Assembly: GCF_026619415.1 (NCBI RefSeq)
Contig: NZ_JAOVZR010000001.1
Location: forward strand, 4,803,304-4,867,303
Source: Hoeflea algicola
Lineage (GTDB): Bacteria > Pseudomonadota > Alphaproteobacteria > Rhizobiales > Rhizobiaceae
Length of the DNA: 64,000 bases
Direction: 5' to 3'
In this document: positions 47,801 to 55,377 of the stretch, in pieces
Layout of the letters: the number at the start of each line of letters is the position of its first letter
Position numbering within the stretch: the stretch's first letter is position 1
Program-made: the position numbers and the translations under genes
Notes under the pieces: generated by a model
The model's database searches: none
Told to the model about the DNA's origin: nothing
Seen by the model: the letters and a program-made list of their open reading frames with translations, nothing else

Positions 47801-48016
47801 AAGCTTGACCGCGTCATCGGCCTTCAGGCCCGGCGCCGACAGCATGATGTCGACCATCGGCACCGAGATCTGCGGTTCTTCTTCGCGCGGCAGCGTCATC
47901 AGCGCCACCAGCCCGAAGGCAAAGGCTGCCAGCAGGAACAACGGTGTCAACGGCGAGACGATGAAGGCCCGGGTCAGTTCCCCGGCAATGCCCAGAGGCG
48001 AGGAGCCTGGTTTCAT
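44810..48016 (-). CDS. RND-family efflux pump, inner-membrane subunit
   Basis: A 1068-residue AcrB-like proton antiporter with twelve hydrophobic segments and two large periplasmic loops. The proton-relay pair Asp-Asp is in GILVDDAIVVIENISRHWG (membrane segment 4). The membrane-segment duplication GIIVRNSILLVDFIRHAHV is near the C-terminus. The N-terminus lacks the usual early membrane start of metal-type CusA, and LPREEEPQISVPMVDIMLSA is typical of the multidrug (HAE) branch. Substrates unknown. Its ATG overlaps the stop of the adaptor gene (ATGA). No outer-membrane TolC gene adjoins. Confidence 0.92.
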   Translation of the reverse strand: MKPGSSPLGIAGELTRAFIVSPLTPLFLLAAFAFGLVALMTLPREEEPQISVPMVDIMLSAPGLKADDAVKLVTEPLETIVKSIDGVEHVYSQTSDNQVMVTARFIVGTQTDSAILRVHDKVQANIDRIPVGVPEPMIVGRGIDDVAIVSLTLTPSPEAADTVSATDLTRVARELRTELSKIDNVGLTYLVGDTDDIIRIAPNPQRLAQTGVTLQQLAAKVTEANRAFPAGQVTIDGQNTDLMVGETLYAPAEIGNLLVTTRDGRPVYVRDLADISLAPDGAPRIVATVARSDNGITRTPAVTLALAKRAGANAVVVAEQILERTESLEGSLIPESIAVEVTRDYGESANEKANELLYHLGLATVSIILLVWFAIGWREAVVVAVVIPVTILLTLFASRVMGYTLNRVSLFALIFSIGILVDDAIVVIENISRHWGMGDGRNRRQAAIEAVAEVGNPTIVATLTVVAALLPMLFVSGMMGPYMSPIPANASAAMVFSFFVAVMVTPWLMLKVAGRAPMHHGHGEGAQAGGKIGRIYRAIATPVLASKARSWVFLLSVGALTLGSLSLFYTKDVTVKLLPFDNKSELSVVIDMPEGTSVEATDAVAQAVAREALKLDEVHTTQTHAGTAAPFNFNGLVRHSFLRSESQMGDVALNLTPKGDRDRTSHDIALELREQIAAIPLPQGASLKVVEPPPGPPVMATLLAEIYGPDAETRRAVAARVEQAFRSAPYIVDIDNSWGQPANRARVTISTDELEFFRVEERDVFDTIAILNTGQTVGYSHRGGGRTPIAIRLERPRAERLLDESFLTTPIPANVLPGDRSVVELGDVVKVSTERASFPVFRHNGRAAEMVTAELAGTYEAPLYGMLAVHEALDAMDWTGLEKPVIALNGQPADEHTPTLLWDGEWEVTWVTFRDMGAAFGVALLGIYILVVAQFGSFKAPLVILTPVPLTFIGILGGHWLFGAPFSATSMIGFIALAGIIVRNSILLVDFIRHAHVEGEPLTPVLIEAGAIRFKPIILTALAAMIGAAVILTDPIFQGLAISLLFGLASSTALTVLVIPAIYRVMRT

Positions 48017-48981
48017 GGCAGCACCACTGTGTCGCCGGACGACAGCCCGCTGATCACTTCGATCAGGCCGGCATCGGTCCCGTCCTGCGGCTTGCCGATC
48101 ATGATGGTGCGTTCAACGGTCTCGCCTTCGTGGTTTTCAACCGTGATGAAATCCACCCCGTGGCGTGTGCTCACGGCAGCCTCGGGCGCAAGCAGCGCCA
48201 TGCGTTTGCCGATCGGCACTTCGACCAGTATGCGGGCGTTGACAAAGGCGGTGTCAAGCTTGTCGACCTCGACATCGGCGATCACACGACCATTCTCGAT
48301 TTGCGGGTAGATTTTTGCGAGCCGCCCGTTCGCCTCGCCGCCAATGGTGGCGATGCGGATTTCCGAACCGGCCTCGAGACTGTCTGCGAAGCGTTCGGGC
48401 AGCGCCAGTCGCAGAAAGAAACCGCCTGATCCGATGGTTGCCACCGGTTCGCCGGGCATGATCACAGCGCCCCGACTGGCCGGCACCGTCAGCACAAGGC
48501 CATCGGCGGGGGCGAGCACGGCGCCTTCGGTTTGCTGCTGTGTCAGCACCGCACGTTGCGCTTCGGTGGAGACAATCTGGTTGCGGGCAACTTCGACATC
48601 GGTCTGCAATTGCGTCAACCGCTGCCGCGTCACCACGCCCTGCTTGACCAGTGTTTCAGCCCGTTCGAGTTCCGATTGTGCGGTGGCAAGCTGTGCCGCA
48701 AACGCTGCCAGTTGAGCGTCGAGGGCCGCAATCTGAAAGGCGATCTTGTCGTCCTTGACCAACCCCAGTTGCTGCCCGGCCTCAACTTGGTCGCCTTCGC
48801 TGATAGACAATTCCTCGATCACTCCGCCAATGCGGGCGCGTGCCGGCACGATGTCGCGGGATTCGACCCGCGCCTGAACGGCCTTCCATTCGGTGATCTC
48901 TGTGGACGAAAGCGTCAGTGTCTCGGCCTGGGCGAGGTTCGCCGACAACAGGGTCAGTAGAACTAGGCTGAAGGTCTTCAT
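48013..48981 (-). CDS. RND efflux periplasmic adaptor (membrane-fusion protein)
   Basis: A 322-residue MFP with a signal peptide (MKTFSLVLLTLLSANLAQA). Lipoyl halves are RDIVPARARIGGVIEELSIS and GAVLAPADGLVLTVPASRG, separated by a coiled coil of about 70 residues; barrel and membrane-proximal domains follow (ARILVEVPIGKRMALLAPEA). It joins the pump encoded next to an outer-membrane channel. The ATG at 48981 has GAGG 8 bases upstream and lies at the signal peptide, so it is chosen over one four codons earlier. Confidence 0.9.
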   Translation of the reverse strand: MKTFSLVLLTLLSANLAQAETLTLSSTEITEWKAVQARVESRDIVPARARIGGVIEELSISEGDQVEAGQQLGLVKDDKIAFQIAALDAQLAAFAAQLATAQSELERAETLVKQGVVTRQRLTQLQTDVEVARNQIVSTEAQRAVLTQQQTEGAVLAPADGLVLTVPASRGAVIMPGEPVATIGSGGFFLRLALPERFADSLEAGSEIRIATIGGEANGRLAKIYPQIENGRVIADVEVDKLDTAFVNARILVEVPIGKRMALLAPEAAVSTRHGVDFITVENHEGETVERTIMIGKPQDGTDAGLIEVISGLSSGDTVVLP

Positions 48982-49086
48982 GAGGAGCCTCATTGCAATT
49001 TGTTCGCGTGGACGTTGGGTAACCCTGACCGAGCAGCACAGGCCTGTCTTTGCGCCATGTCAATCCACCAACATTCGGTTATCGCC

Positions 49087-49100
49087 TACATAGGTATGTA
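49087..49100. promoter_or_regulatory. Palindrome in the RND promoter region (TetR-type operator-like)
   Basis: TACATA-GG-TATGTA, a perfect 6-bp dyad about 106 bp upstream of the adaptor start. TetR-family repressors of efflux pumps bind dyads of this type, but no tetR gene is in the window. Confidence 0.4.
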
Positions 49101-49213
49101 TATGTAAAATCGCAAATATAAAAGAATTACAATGTGACTTGGCGGAATCAAAACGGGCGACGCCAGGGCTGACGCCGCCCGTTACCGCACGAAGGCCCTT
49201 GTAAGGTCCGTCT

Positions 49214-50179
49214 TCAGATCTCGAATTCCAGCGCCACACCGGCCGCCTTGGCCCGTTCCACCGCCATGGCCGCAACCACCAGGTCCTGAAGCCCGACGCC
49301 GGTGCCGTCAAACAATGTGATCTCGTCGTCGCTGCTGCGGCCTTGGTGATCGCCGTTGATCACCGCGCCAATCGGCGTGATGACGGCCTCATTGATCAGG
49401 TCTTCGGTAATGGCATGCTGGCATTCGCCAAGCGTGATCGATTGCGCGACTTCGTCGGTAAACAGCTTCGCCGCAGCCACCAGTCCCGACTCCACCTCTT
49501 GCTTGCCGACGGTGTCAGTCCCCATGCAGGATAGATGCGTGCCTGGCCTCACCTGGGCTCGTTTCAGGATCGGGGCGAAGCTTGAGGTGATGGTGATGAT
49601 CACATCGGCTTGCTGGCCAAGCTGAACCAGCGTCACAGCCTCAAACGGCAGGCCGATCTCGTCTGCCACGGCTGCCAGTTTCGGCAGCATTTCCGGATGC
49701 AGGTTCCAGCCCACCATGCGCTCAAATGGGTGCGCCTTGGCCGCCGCGCGCAGTTGAAAAGTGGCCTGGTGACCGGCGCCGATCATGCCCAGCACTTTCG
49801 CATCCTTGCGCGCCAGCCGCTTGATCGCCACCGCCGAGGCCGCCGCTGTTCTGAGCGCGGTCAACAAATTGCCGCCCACCAGCGCGCTCGGTTGCCCGGT
49901 GTCAGGATCAAACAGCACCACCGTCGACTGGTGGTTGGTCAGCCCCTTTGCCATGTTTCCGGGCCAGTAGCCGCCGGATTTCAGCCCCAGTGCCAGCCCG
50001 GCGCGATCGAAACCGGACTTGAACCCGTAAAGCGCGTCGGCATGGCCGAGTGCCTCGCGCACCACCGGAAAATTGCGCGCGTCACCCCGCGCCATGGCGG
50101 CAAACACCGCTTCCACCGCCTCATAGGCGGCTTCCGCGGTGACCAGATCGGCAATCAGTCTTTCAGGCACGATCAGCAT
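49214..50179 (-). CDS. bhcD: Iminosuccinate reductase BhcD
   Basis: Reduces iminosuccinate to L-aspartate with NAD(P)H in the beta-hydroxyaspartate cycle. It is a 321-residue ornithine cyclodeaminase/mu-crystallin-fold enzyme. Seen: the N-terminal part with YGFKSGFDRAGLALGLKSGG, the Rossmann motif VLGMIGAGHQATFQLRAA at about residue 130, and GTHLSCMGTDTVGKQEVESG. The Rossmann Gly pattern and the substrate Lys are kept. Position as fourth gene behind bhcA-bhcB-bhcC is what separates it from ordinary cyclodeaminases. GGGAG stands before the ATG. Confidence 0.92.
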   Translation of the reverse strand: MLIVPERLIADLVTAEAAYEAVEAVFAAMARGDARNFPVVREALGHADALYGFKSGFDRAGLALGLKSGGYWPGNMAKGLTNHQSTVVLFDPDTGQPSALVGGNLLTALRTAAASAVAIKRLARKDAKVLGMIGAGHQATFQLRAAAKAHPFERMVGWNLHPEMLPKLAAVADEIGLPFEAVTLVQLGQQADVIITITSSFAPILKRAQVRPGTHLSCMGTDTVGKQEVESGLVAAAKLFTDEVAQSITLGECQHAITEDLINEAVITPIGAVINGDHQGRSSDDEITLFDGTGVGLQDLVVAAMAVERAKAAGVALEFEI

Positions 50180-50261
50180 GCCGCACTCCCTGTTAGTCTA
50201 TTCATGAAAGTAGACTGGAAAGCCCCGTTGCGCTGGGCTCTCTGTCCGAATTTGTTAGGAC

Positions 50262-51425
50262 TCAATAGGCCTTGCCGCGCGCCGAGACCGGCCACAGGCA
50301 TTCGACCTTGCCGTTGCGCACCCCGACATACCAGTCGTGGACATTGCAGGTCGGATCGCAATGACCGGGAACCAGCTTGAGCTTGTCATTGACCTTGAGC
50401 ACGCCATCGGGGTCGGCGATCACGCCGTGTTCGTCGGAGCATTTGACATAGTTGACATCGTCGCGACCGAAGATCACCGGCAGCCCGCTGTCGACGGACT
50501 GCGCCTTCAGGCCTGCATCGCAGATCGCCTTGTCCGGTTTCGCGTGGCTCATCACCGAGGTCAGGATGAACAGCGCATTTTCGAATTCGCTTTTGTCGAT
50601 GCGCTGCCCGTCCTTGTTCTGGATGCGGCCATAGTCTGCATCCATGAAGGCGTAGGAGCCGCACTGCAATTCGTTGTAGATCCCCGAATTGCCTTCAAAT
50701 GCATAGCTGCCGGTGCCGCCGCCACCGACAATGTCGCAGTCGAGGCCGGTATCCTTCAGCGCGTCCACCGCATCCCTGACCATGGCGACTGCAATCTCGA
50801 TCTTGGCCTTTCGGTCTTCGTACTTGTCCATGTGCTGCATCGCCCCCTGATAGGCCTGGATGCCGGAGAATTTGAGCCCGGGTGCAGTGGCGATTGCCTT
50901 GCCAAGTTCCAGCACCTCGGCCGTCGAGGTCACCCCGCAGCGCCCTGCGCCACAGTCGATCTCGATCAGGCATTCGATGGTGCTGCCATGCCGCACTGCG
51001 GCCTCAGATAGATTTGCGACATTGGCCAGATCATCGACGCAGACGAGAGTGCGGGCGCCCAGCTTTGGCAACCGCGCCAGACGGTCGATCTTGGCTGCGT
51101 CGCACACCTGGTTGGAGACCAGAATGTCGGTGATGCCGCCACGGGCAAATACCTCGGCCTCCGATACCTTCTGGCAGCAGACGCCGACCGAGCCGCCGAG
51201 CCTTTCCTGAAGCCGGGCCACGTCAACCGACTTGTGCATCTTGCCATGCACCCTGTGGCGCACGCCCATTTCGCGCACTTGCGCGCCCATCTTGGTGATA
51301 TTGCGTTCCAGCGCGTCGAGATCGAGAACCAGGCATGGGGTCTGGATTTCGCTCTCGTCCATGCCGGGCAGGGCGGGGATGTCGTAGCCGACCTCGAGTC
51401 CGTCGAATTGGCTGATTGCGTTCAT
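50262..51425 (-). CDS. bhcC: beta-Hydroxyaspartate aldolase BhcC
   Basis: Condenses glyoxylate and glycine to (2R,3S)-beta-hydroxyaspartate. It is a 387-residue PLP enzyme of the D-threonine aldolase/alanine racemase-N fold. The PLP lysine is in RHRVHGKMHKSVDVARLQ at about residue 60, and the metal-binding His/Asp lie in the C-terminal VPGHCDPTCNVHDWYVGVRN. The start ATG 51425 has GAGGAGA upstream and overlaps the bhcB stop (ATGA). Third gene of bhcABCD; 82 bp separate it from bhcD. Confidence 0.93.
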   Translation of the reverse strand: MNAISQFDGLEVGYDIPALPGMDESEIQTPCLVLDLDALERNITKMGAQVREMGVRHRVHGKMHKSVDVARLQERLGGSVGVCCQKVSEAEVFARGGITDILVSNQVCDAAKIDRLARLPKLGARTLVCVDDLANVANLSEAAVRHGSTIECLIEIDCGAGRCGVTSTAEVLELGKAIATAPGLKFSGIQAYQGAMQHMDKYEDRKAKIEIAVAMVRDAVDALKDTGLDCDIVGGGGTGSYAFEGNSGIYNELQCGSYAFMDADYGRIQNKDGQRIDKSEFENALFILTSVMSHAKPDKAICDAGLKAQSVDSGLPVIFGRDDVNYVKCSDEHGVIADPDGVLKVNDKLKLVPGHCDPTCNVHDWYVGVRNGKVECLWPVSARGKAY

Positions 51426-52417
51426 GATGGTCTCCTCGGCCACTGGTTCCAGGGCAAATGGTCAAGATCGACGTTGCCGCCGGTGATGATGACGCCAATC
51501 CGTTTGCCGCGGAAGACGTCGGGATTGCGCAAAATGGTGGCCAGTGGCACCGCGCTGGATGGCTCCATGACGATTTTCATGCGTTTCCAGATCAGCTTCA
51601 TCGCCTCGACGATTTCGTCTTCCGAAGCGGTCAGCACGTCGGTGACAAAATTCTGGACAAAGTGCCAGGTCAGTTCCTTGAGCGGCACCTTGAGCCCGTC
51701 GGCAACCGTCACCGGTGCGTCGTCGGCGATAATGTGACCGGCCCGGAACGAGCGTGCCGCGTCATCGGCCTGATCTGGTTCCGCGGCATAGATCTGAATG
51801 CCGGGCGCCAGCGTCGACAGGCTCAGACAGGTGCCAGAAATCATGCCGCCGCCCCCGATCGGGGCCACCACGGCGTCAAGGCCGTCAACCTGCCGGAGCA
51901 ACTCGCGCGAACAGGTGGCCTGTCCGGCAATCACCCGCGAGTCGTTGTAGGGATGGACGAATTCCGCGCCCGTTTGCGCCACCACCTCGGCAAAGGTCGC
52001 TTCGCGGCTCGAGGTCGACGGTTCACATTCGATGATCTTGCCGCCATAGCCGCGCACCGCGTCCTTTTTGGCTTGTGGTGCCGTGTGCGGCATCACCACC
52101 GTGCAGGGAATGCCGCGCCGGCCGGCGGCGTAAGACAGCGACAGCGCGTGATTGCCCGAGGAATGGGTGGCGACGCCGCGCTTTGCCATCGCCTCGGACA
52201 GTCCGAACACCGCGTTCGAGGCGCCGCGCACCTTGAAGGCGCCGGCCTTCTGGAAGTTCTCGCATTTGAAGAACAGGTGCGCTCCGGTCAGTTCATCGAG
52301 ATAGCTCGAGGTCAGCACCGGCGTGTGGTGGATGTAGGGCCGGATGCGCTCATGCGCGGCAACGACATCGTCAAATGTCGGGACGGTCATTGCCAATGGG
52401 TCAGGATGCACGGTCAT
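51422..52417 (-). CDS. bhcB: beta-Hydroxyaspartate dehydratase BhcB
   Basis: Removes water from beta-hydroxyaspartate to give iminosuccinate. It is a 331-residue fold-type II PLP enzyme related to threonine/serine dehydratases. The PLP lysine is in FQKAGAFKVRGASNAVFGL at about residue 60, the substrate loop is THSSGNHALSLSYAA, and the phosphate-binding Gly loop is VVAPIGGGGMISGTCLSLS. The ATG at 52417 (GAGGAAA upstream) lies 8 bp after the bhcA stop; a GTG four codons earlier would overlap it. Confidence 0.92.
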   Translation of the reverse strand: MTVHPDPLAMTVPTFDDVVAAHERIRPYIHHTPVLTSSYLDELTGAHLFFKCENFQKAGAFKVRGASNAVFGLSEAMAKRGVATHSSGNHALSLSYAAGRRGIPCTVVMPHTAPQAKKDAVRGYGGKIIECEPSTSSREATFAEVVAQTGAEFVHPYNDSRVIAGQATCSRELLRQVDGLDAVVAPIGGGGMISGTCLSLSTLAPGIQIYAAEPDQADDAARSFRAGHIIADDAPVTVADGLKVPLKELTWHFVQNFVTDVLTASEDEIVEAMKLIWKRMKIVMEPSSAVPLATILRNPDVFRGKRIGVIITGGNVDLDHLPWNQWPRRPS

Positions 52418-52425
52418 GGCTTTCC

Positions 52426-53616
52426 TCACGCGGCCCTGGTTTGCCGGTTGCTGGTGCTGGTGCGGTAAAATTCCTGCGCGGCGGCGACTCCGGAGCCGAG
52501 CTCGATCGGCAAGCCAAGGTCGACCATCGCCATTTCCGCCGTGGCGATGCCTGACAGCGCCATCACATCGCTCATGCTGCCCAGATGGCCGATGCGGAAT
52601 ACCTTGCCGGCGACCTCGCCAAGCCCGACGCTAAAGGCAACCTGGTATTTCTCCGCTGCGTGGGTGACGATCCGGGTGCTGTCGACATTTGCCGGCACCA
52701 CAATGGCGCTGACCGTGTCGGAGTAGAGTTCGGGCGATTTGGCGCAGAGCGCCAGGCCCCAGGCGCGGGTGGCACGGCGCACCCCCTCGGCAATGCGGTA
52801 ATGCCGGGCAAAGACATTCTCCAGCCCTTCACCTTCGAGCATCCGGATCGAGTGTGCCAGCCCGGCGATCAGGCTGACCGGCGGGGTGTAGGGAAAGCCG
52901 CCCGAGGCGTTGGATTTGAGCATGTCCTTGAAATCGAAGAAGCAGCGCGGCGACGTCGATGTCGCCATCGCGGCAATCGCCTTGCGGCTGAGCGCGACAA
53001 TCGACAGGCCGGCGGGCAGCATGAAACCTTTCTGCGATCCGGTGATGGCGGCGTCGACGCCCCATTCATCCATGCGGAAATCCATCGAGGCGATCGAGCT
53101 GACACCGTCGACCAGCAGCAGCGCCGGGTGACCCGCCGCATCAAGCGCCTTGCGCACTGAAGCCACATCGGAGCGGACACCGGTGGCGGTCTCGTTGTGG
53201 GTGACCAGCACCGCGCGGATCTTGTGGGCCTTGTCGGCGCTCAGCGCCGCGCCAAGCGCTTCGGCGGGTGCGCCAAGCCCCCATTCGGTCTCGATCACTT
53301 CGACATTGAAGCCCTGGCGCCGGCACAGGTCGATCCAGCGGTGCGAGAACATGCCGTGGCGTGCTGCAAGCACGGTGTCGCCAGGCGACAGCAGGTTGGT
53401 CACGGCTGCCTCCCAGGCCCCTGTTCCAGTAGCAGGAAAGATGATCGCCTCGCCGTCGCGCAGCTTGACGACACGTTTGATGCCCGCCAGCGCCGGATGC
53501 AGCATGTCGGCAAACGCGCTGGAACGGTGGTCCATCGTCGGCAGGTCGATGGCCCGACGCAGTTCATCAGGGATGTTGGTTGGACCGGGGATGAAAACCG
53601 GGTTTTGTGATGACAT
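52426..53616 (-). CDS. bhcA: Aspartate-glyoxylate aminotransferase BhcA
   Basis: Transfers the amino group of aspartate to glyoxylate, giving glycine for the aldol step and oxaloacetate as product. It is a 396-residue fold-type I class V aminotransferase (serine-glyoxylate type) starting MSSQNPVFIPGPTNIPDELR. PLP lysine is in AITGSQKGFMLPAGLSIVAL at about residue 195, the Asp that binds the ring N is in LLLVDGVSSIASMDFRMDEW, and GTGAWEAAVTNLLSPGD binds the phosphate. GGGAGG precedes the ATG. First gene of the leftward bhc operon, divergent from bhcR across a 190-bp promoter region. Confidence 0.93.
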   Translation of the reverse strand: MSSQNPVFIPGPTNIPDELRRAIDLPTMDHRSSAFADMLHPALAGIKRVVKLRDGEAIIFPATGTGAWEAAVTNLLSPGDTVLAARHGMFSHRWIDLCRRQGFNVEVIETEWGLGAPAEALGAALSADKAHKIRAVLVTHNETATGVRSDVASVRKALDAAGHPALLLVDGVSSIASMDFRMDEWGVDAAITGSQKGFMLPAGLSIVALSRKAIAAMATSTSPRCFFDFKDMLKSNASGGFPYTPPVSLIAGLAHSIRMLEGEGLENVFARHYRIAEGVRRATRAWGLALCAKSPELYSDTVSAIVVPANVDSTRIVTHAAEKYQVAFSVGLGEVAGKVFRIGHLGSMSDVMALSGIATAEMAMVDLGLPIELGSGVAAAQEFYRTSTSNRQTRAA

Positions 53617-53697
53617 TGCAGCCTCCCGTCGCGGCGCGCCGCGGTTGCTCTTGATATGCTTCAGGGTAGGGATGCAGGGCAAACAGTGCAATTTTTT

Positions 53698-53712
53698 TGA
53701 AAAAGTATTTCA
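53698..53712. promoter_or_regulatory. IclR-type operator candidate between bhcA and bhcR
   Basis: TGAAA-AAGTA-TTTCA is a perfect dyad of the form bound by IclR/KdgR-type regulators. It lies in an AT-rich stretch 82 bp upstream of bhcA and 95 bp upstream of bhcR, a fitting place for BhcR. Confidence 0.55.
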
Positions 53713-53806
53713 TTTGTTGTTTTGTCGTGATTATATGATTGAATTGAAAAGGAATTCGATTTTTTCACTGGAATAAAACCAATTCTCAGCCAACCGGAGC
53801 CAAGCG

Positions 53807-54706
53807 ATGAAACAGGCACAGGCGCGCAACCGGGGCCGCCCGAAAGCCTTCAACGACAAGAGCGAAAGCGCTGTCATCCAGTCGCTCGACCGGGCGATCG
53901 ACGTGCTCAAGACCGTGGCCGATTCTCCCGGCCTGTCGCTGACCGAGATTGCCGAGGCGCGCGGCCAGTCACCGGCCACTGTCTACCGCATTTTGACGAC
54001 GTTAAGCCGCCACCGGTTCACCGAGTACGATGAGGTCAGCCAGCTCTGGTTTGTCGGCCTCGAGGCATTTCGCACCGGCATGGGGTTTCTCGATCGTACC
54101 CAGTTGAGCGAGCGTTCTCGGCCGATCATGCAGCGGATCATGGCCGAAACTGGAGAGACCGCGAATCTGGCCATACTCGACGGCGGCGAGGTGATCTTTG
54201 TCAGCCAGATCGAAACCCATGAGCCTATCCGCGCTTTTTTCCGGCCGGGCACCCGCAGCCCCGGTCATGCGTCGGGCATTGGCAAGGCGATCATGGCCTA
54301 TCTCGGCGATGAGACGATTGGCCTCCGGTTGCCTTCCGCCCTGAGCGGCCATACCGCCAACACCATAATCGACCACGGCGCGCTGCGCCGCGAACTGGCC
54401 GAGACCCGCGCCCGCGGTTGGGCCGTCGACAATGAGGAACGCACCGAGGGCATGCGCTGCATCGCGGCCCCCGTATTCAATTCCTTCGGCGAACCAGTGG
54501 CAGGGGTGTCGCTGTCGGGGCCTTCGGTGCGGGTGCGCCCGGAACGCGATGCCGAGTTTGGCGCGCTGATCGTCCGCGCCGCCGACGAGATCACCCGCTC
54601 CACCGGGGGCGTGTCGCCGAAAGATCTACCCGTCACTGCACCTAGATCCGGTTTCGATGTGGCATCTGCAGCGGCCGGAATTGGTGACACGCACGGCGCC
54701 TGTTGA
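53807..54706 (+). CDS. bhcR: IclR-family regulator of the bhc operon (BhcR)
   Basis: A 299-residue IclR regulator. A winged helix-turn-helix (LTEIAEARGQSPATVYRILT) at about residues 45-65 is followed by the IclR effector domain with GETANLAILDGGEVIFVSQI, the TRSPGHASGIGKAIMAYL pocket and RGWAVDNEERTEGMRCIAAP. In Paracoccus, BhcR senses glyoxylate and controls bhcABCD; the same divergent arrangement is seen here. CGGAG precedes the ATG. The C-terminal 30 residues are low-complexity. Confidence 0.92.
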   Translation: MKQAQARNRGRPKAFNDKSESAVIQSLDRAIDVLKTVADSPGLSLTEIAEARGQSPATVYRILTTLSRHRFTEYDEVSQLWFVGLEAFRTGMGFLDRTQLSERSRPIMQRIMAETGETANLAILDGGEVIFVSQIETHEPIRAFFRPGTRSPGHASGIGKAIMAYLGDETIGLRLPSALSGHTANTIIDHGALRRELAETRARGWAVDNEERTEGMRCIAAPVFNSFGEPVAGVSLSGPSVRVRPERDAEFGALIVRAADEITRSTGGVSPKDLPVTAPRSGFDVASAAAGIGDTHGAC

Positions 54707-54816
54707 CCGCAATCAGCCAATGCGCTCAGGTGTCCTTCATGTGACATCCATGGCGGCGGCGAAACCTGTCGGCCTTTATATTGAGCGCAAGCCGTTCACA
54801 CCGGAAGGAATATCAG

Positions 54817-55065
54817 ATGCGAATGGTCTTGATCGATTTCAGGCACCCGTTTTTTCGCCCGATCTTGCGGCGAATCATTGTCTTCGCCCTGGTCGTCATC
54901 TGGGCGGGGGTCGAGTTCTTCAATGGCTCAGTGGGCTGGACCGTCTTCTTTGTAGCCCTTGCCGTCTATATTGGTTGGGGCTTCTTCCTGTCTGGCCAGC
55001 CCGATGAGCCGCTTGCCGATGCCGGCGAAGCCGACAAGCCAACCCCGCCGGCAGATTCCGCGTAG
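54817..55065 (+). CDS. Small membrane protein of unknown function
   Basis: An 82-residue protein. A basic N-terminus (RHPFFRPILRR) precedes two hydrophobic helices (IIVFALVVIWAGVEFFNG and VGWTVFFVALAVYIGWGFFL), and a Pro/Asp-rich tail (SGQPDEPLADAGEADKPTPP) ends it. GGAAGGAAT lies before the ATG at 54817, 12 codons after an unlikely in-frame start. Conserved small rhizobial proteins have this layout; function unknown. It is the last chromosomal gene before tRNA-Pro. Confidence 0.66.
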   Translation: MRMVLIDFRHPFFRPILRRIIVFALVVIWAGVEFFNGSVGWTVFFVALAVYIGWGFFLSGQPDEPLADAGEADKPTPPADSA

Positions 55066-55238
55066 CCTGAATAAGCCCCGGCAATCATACCCCGCAGCAG
55101 GCCGCCGCAGTGGCATTTCCAGCCAGGACAGGCCCGATCCCGCCCGCGCTTGGCTCATTCGAACACCAGGCGGCCATTTTTGCGGGCGAGGGGGCTTGTC
55201 GCGAACTGTAGGCCGGTCTATAAGCCAGCCGCTGGTCA

Positions 55239-55315
55239 CGGAGTGTAGCGCAGCCTGGTAGCGCACGTCGTTCGGGACGACGGGGTCGGAGGTTCGAATC
55301 CTCTCACTCCGACCA
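55239..55315 (+). tRNA. tRNA-Pro (anticodon CGG), prophage attachment site
   Basis: A 77-nt cloverleaf: acceptor CGGAGTG with CACTCCG, anticodon stem-loop CGTCG-TTCGGGA-CGACG with anticodon CGG, T-arm GGAGG-TTCGAAT-CCTCT, and encoded ACCA. The phage integrase gene ends 63 bp downstream, so the tRNA 3-prime end is the likely attB core. Confidence 0.95.
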
Positions 55316-55377
55316 GTCTTTTCAATAACTTAGAGTTTTGGCGCTTTCGGTAGTGGACCGATATAGGACCGAAACGA

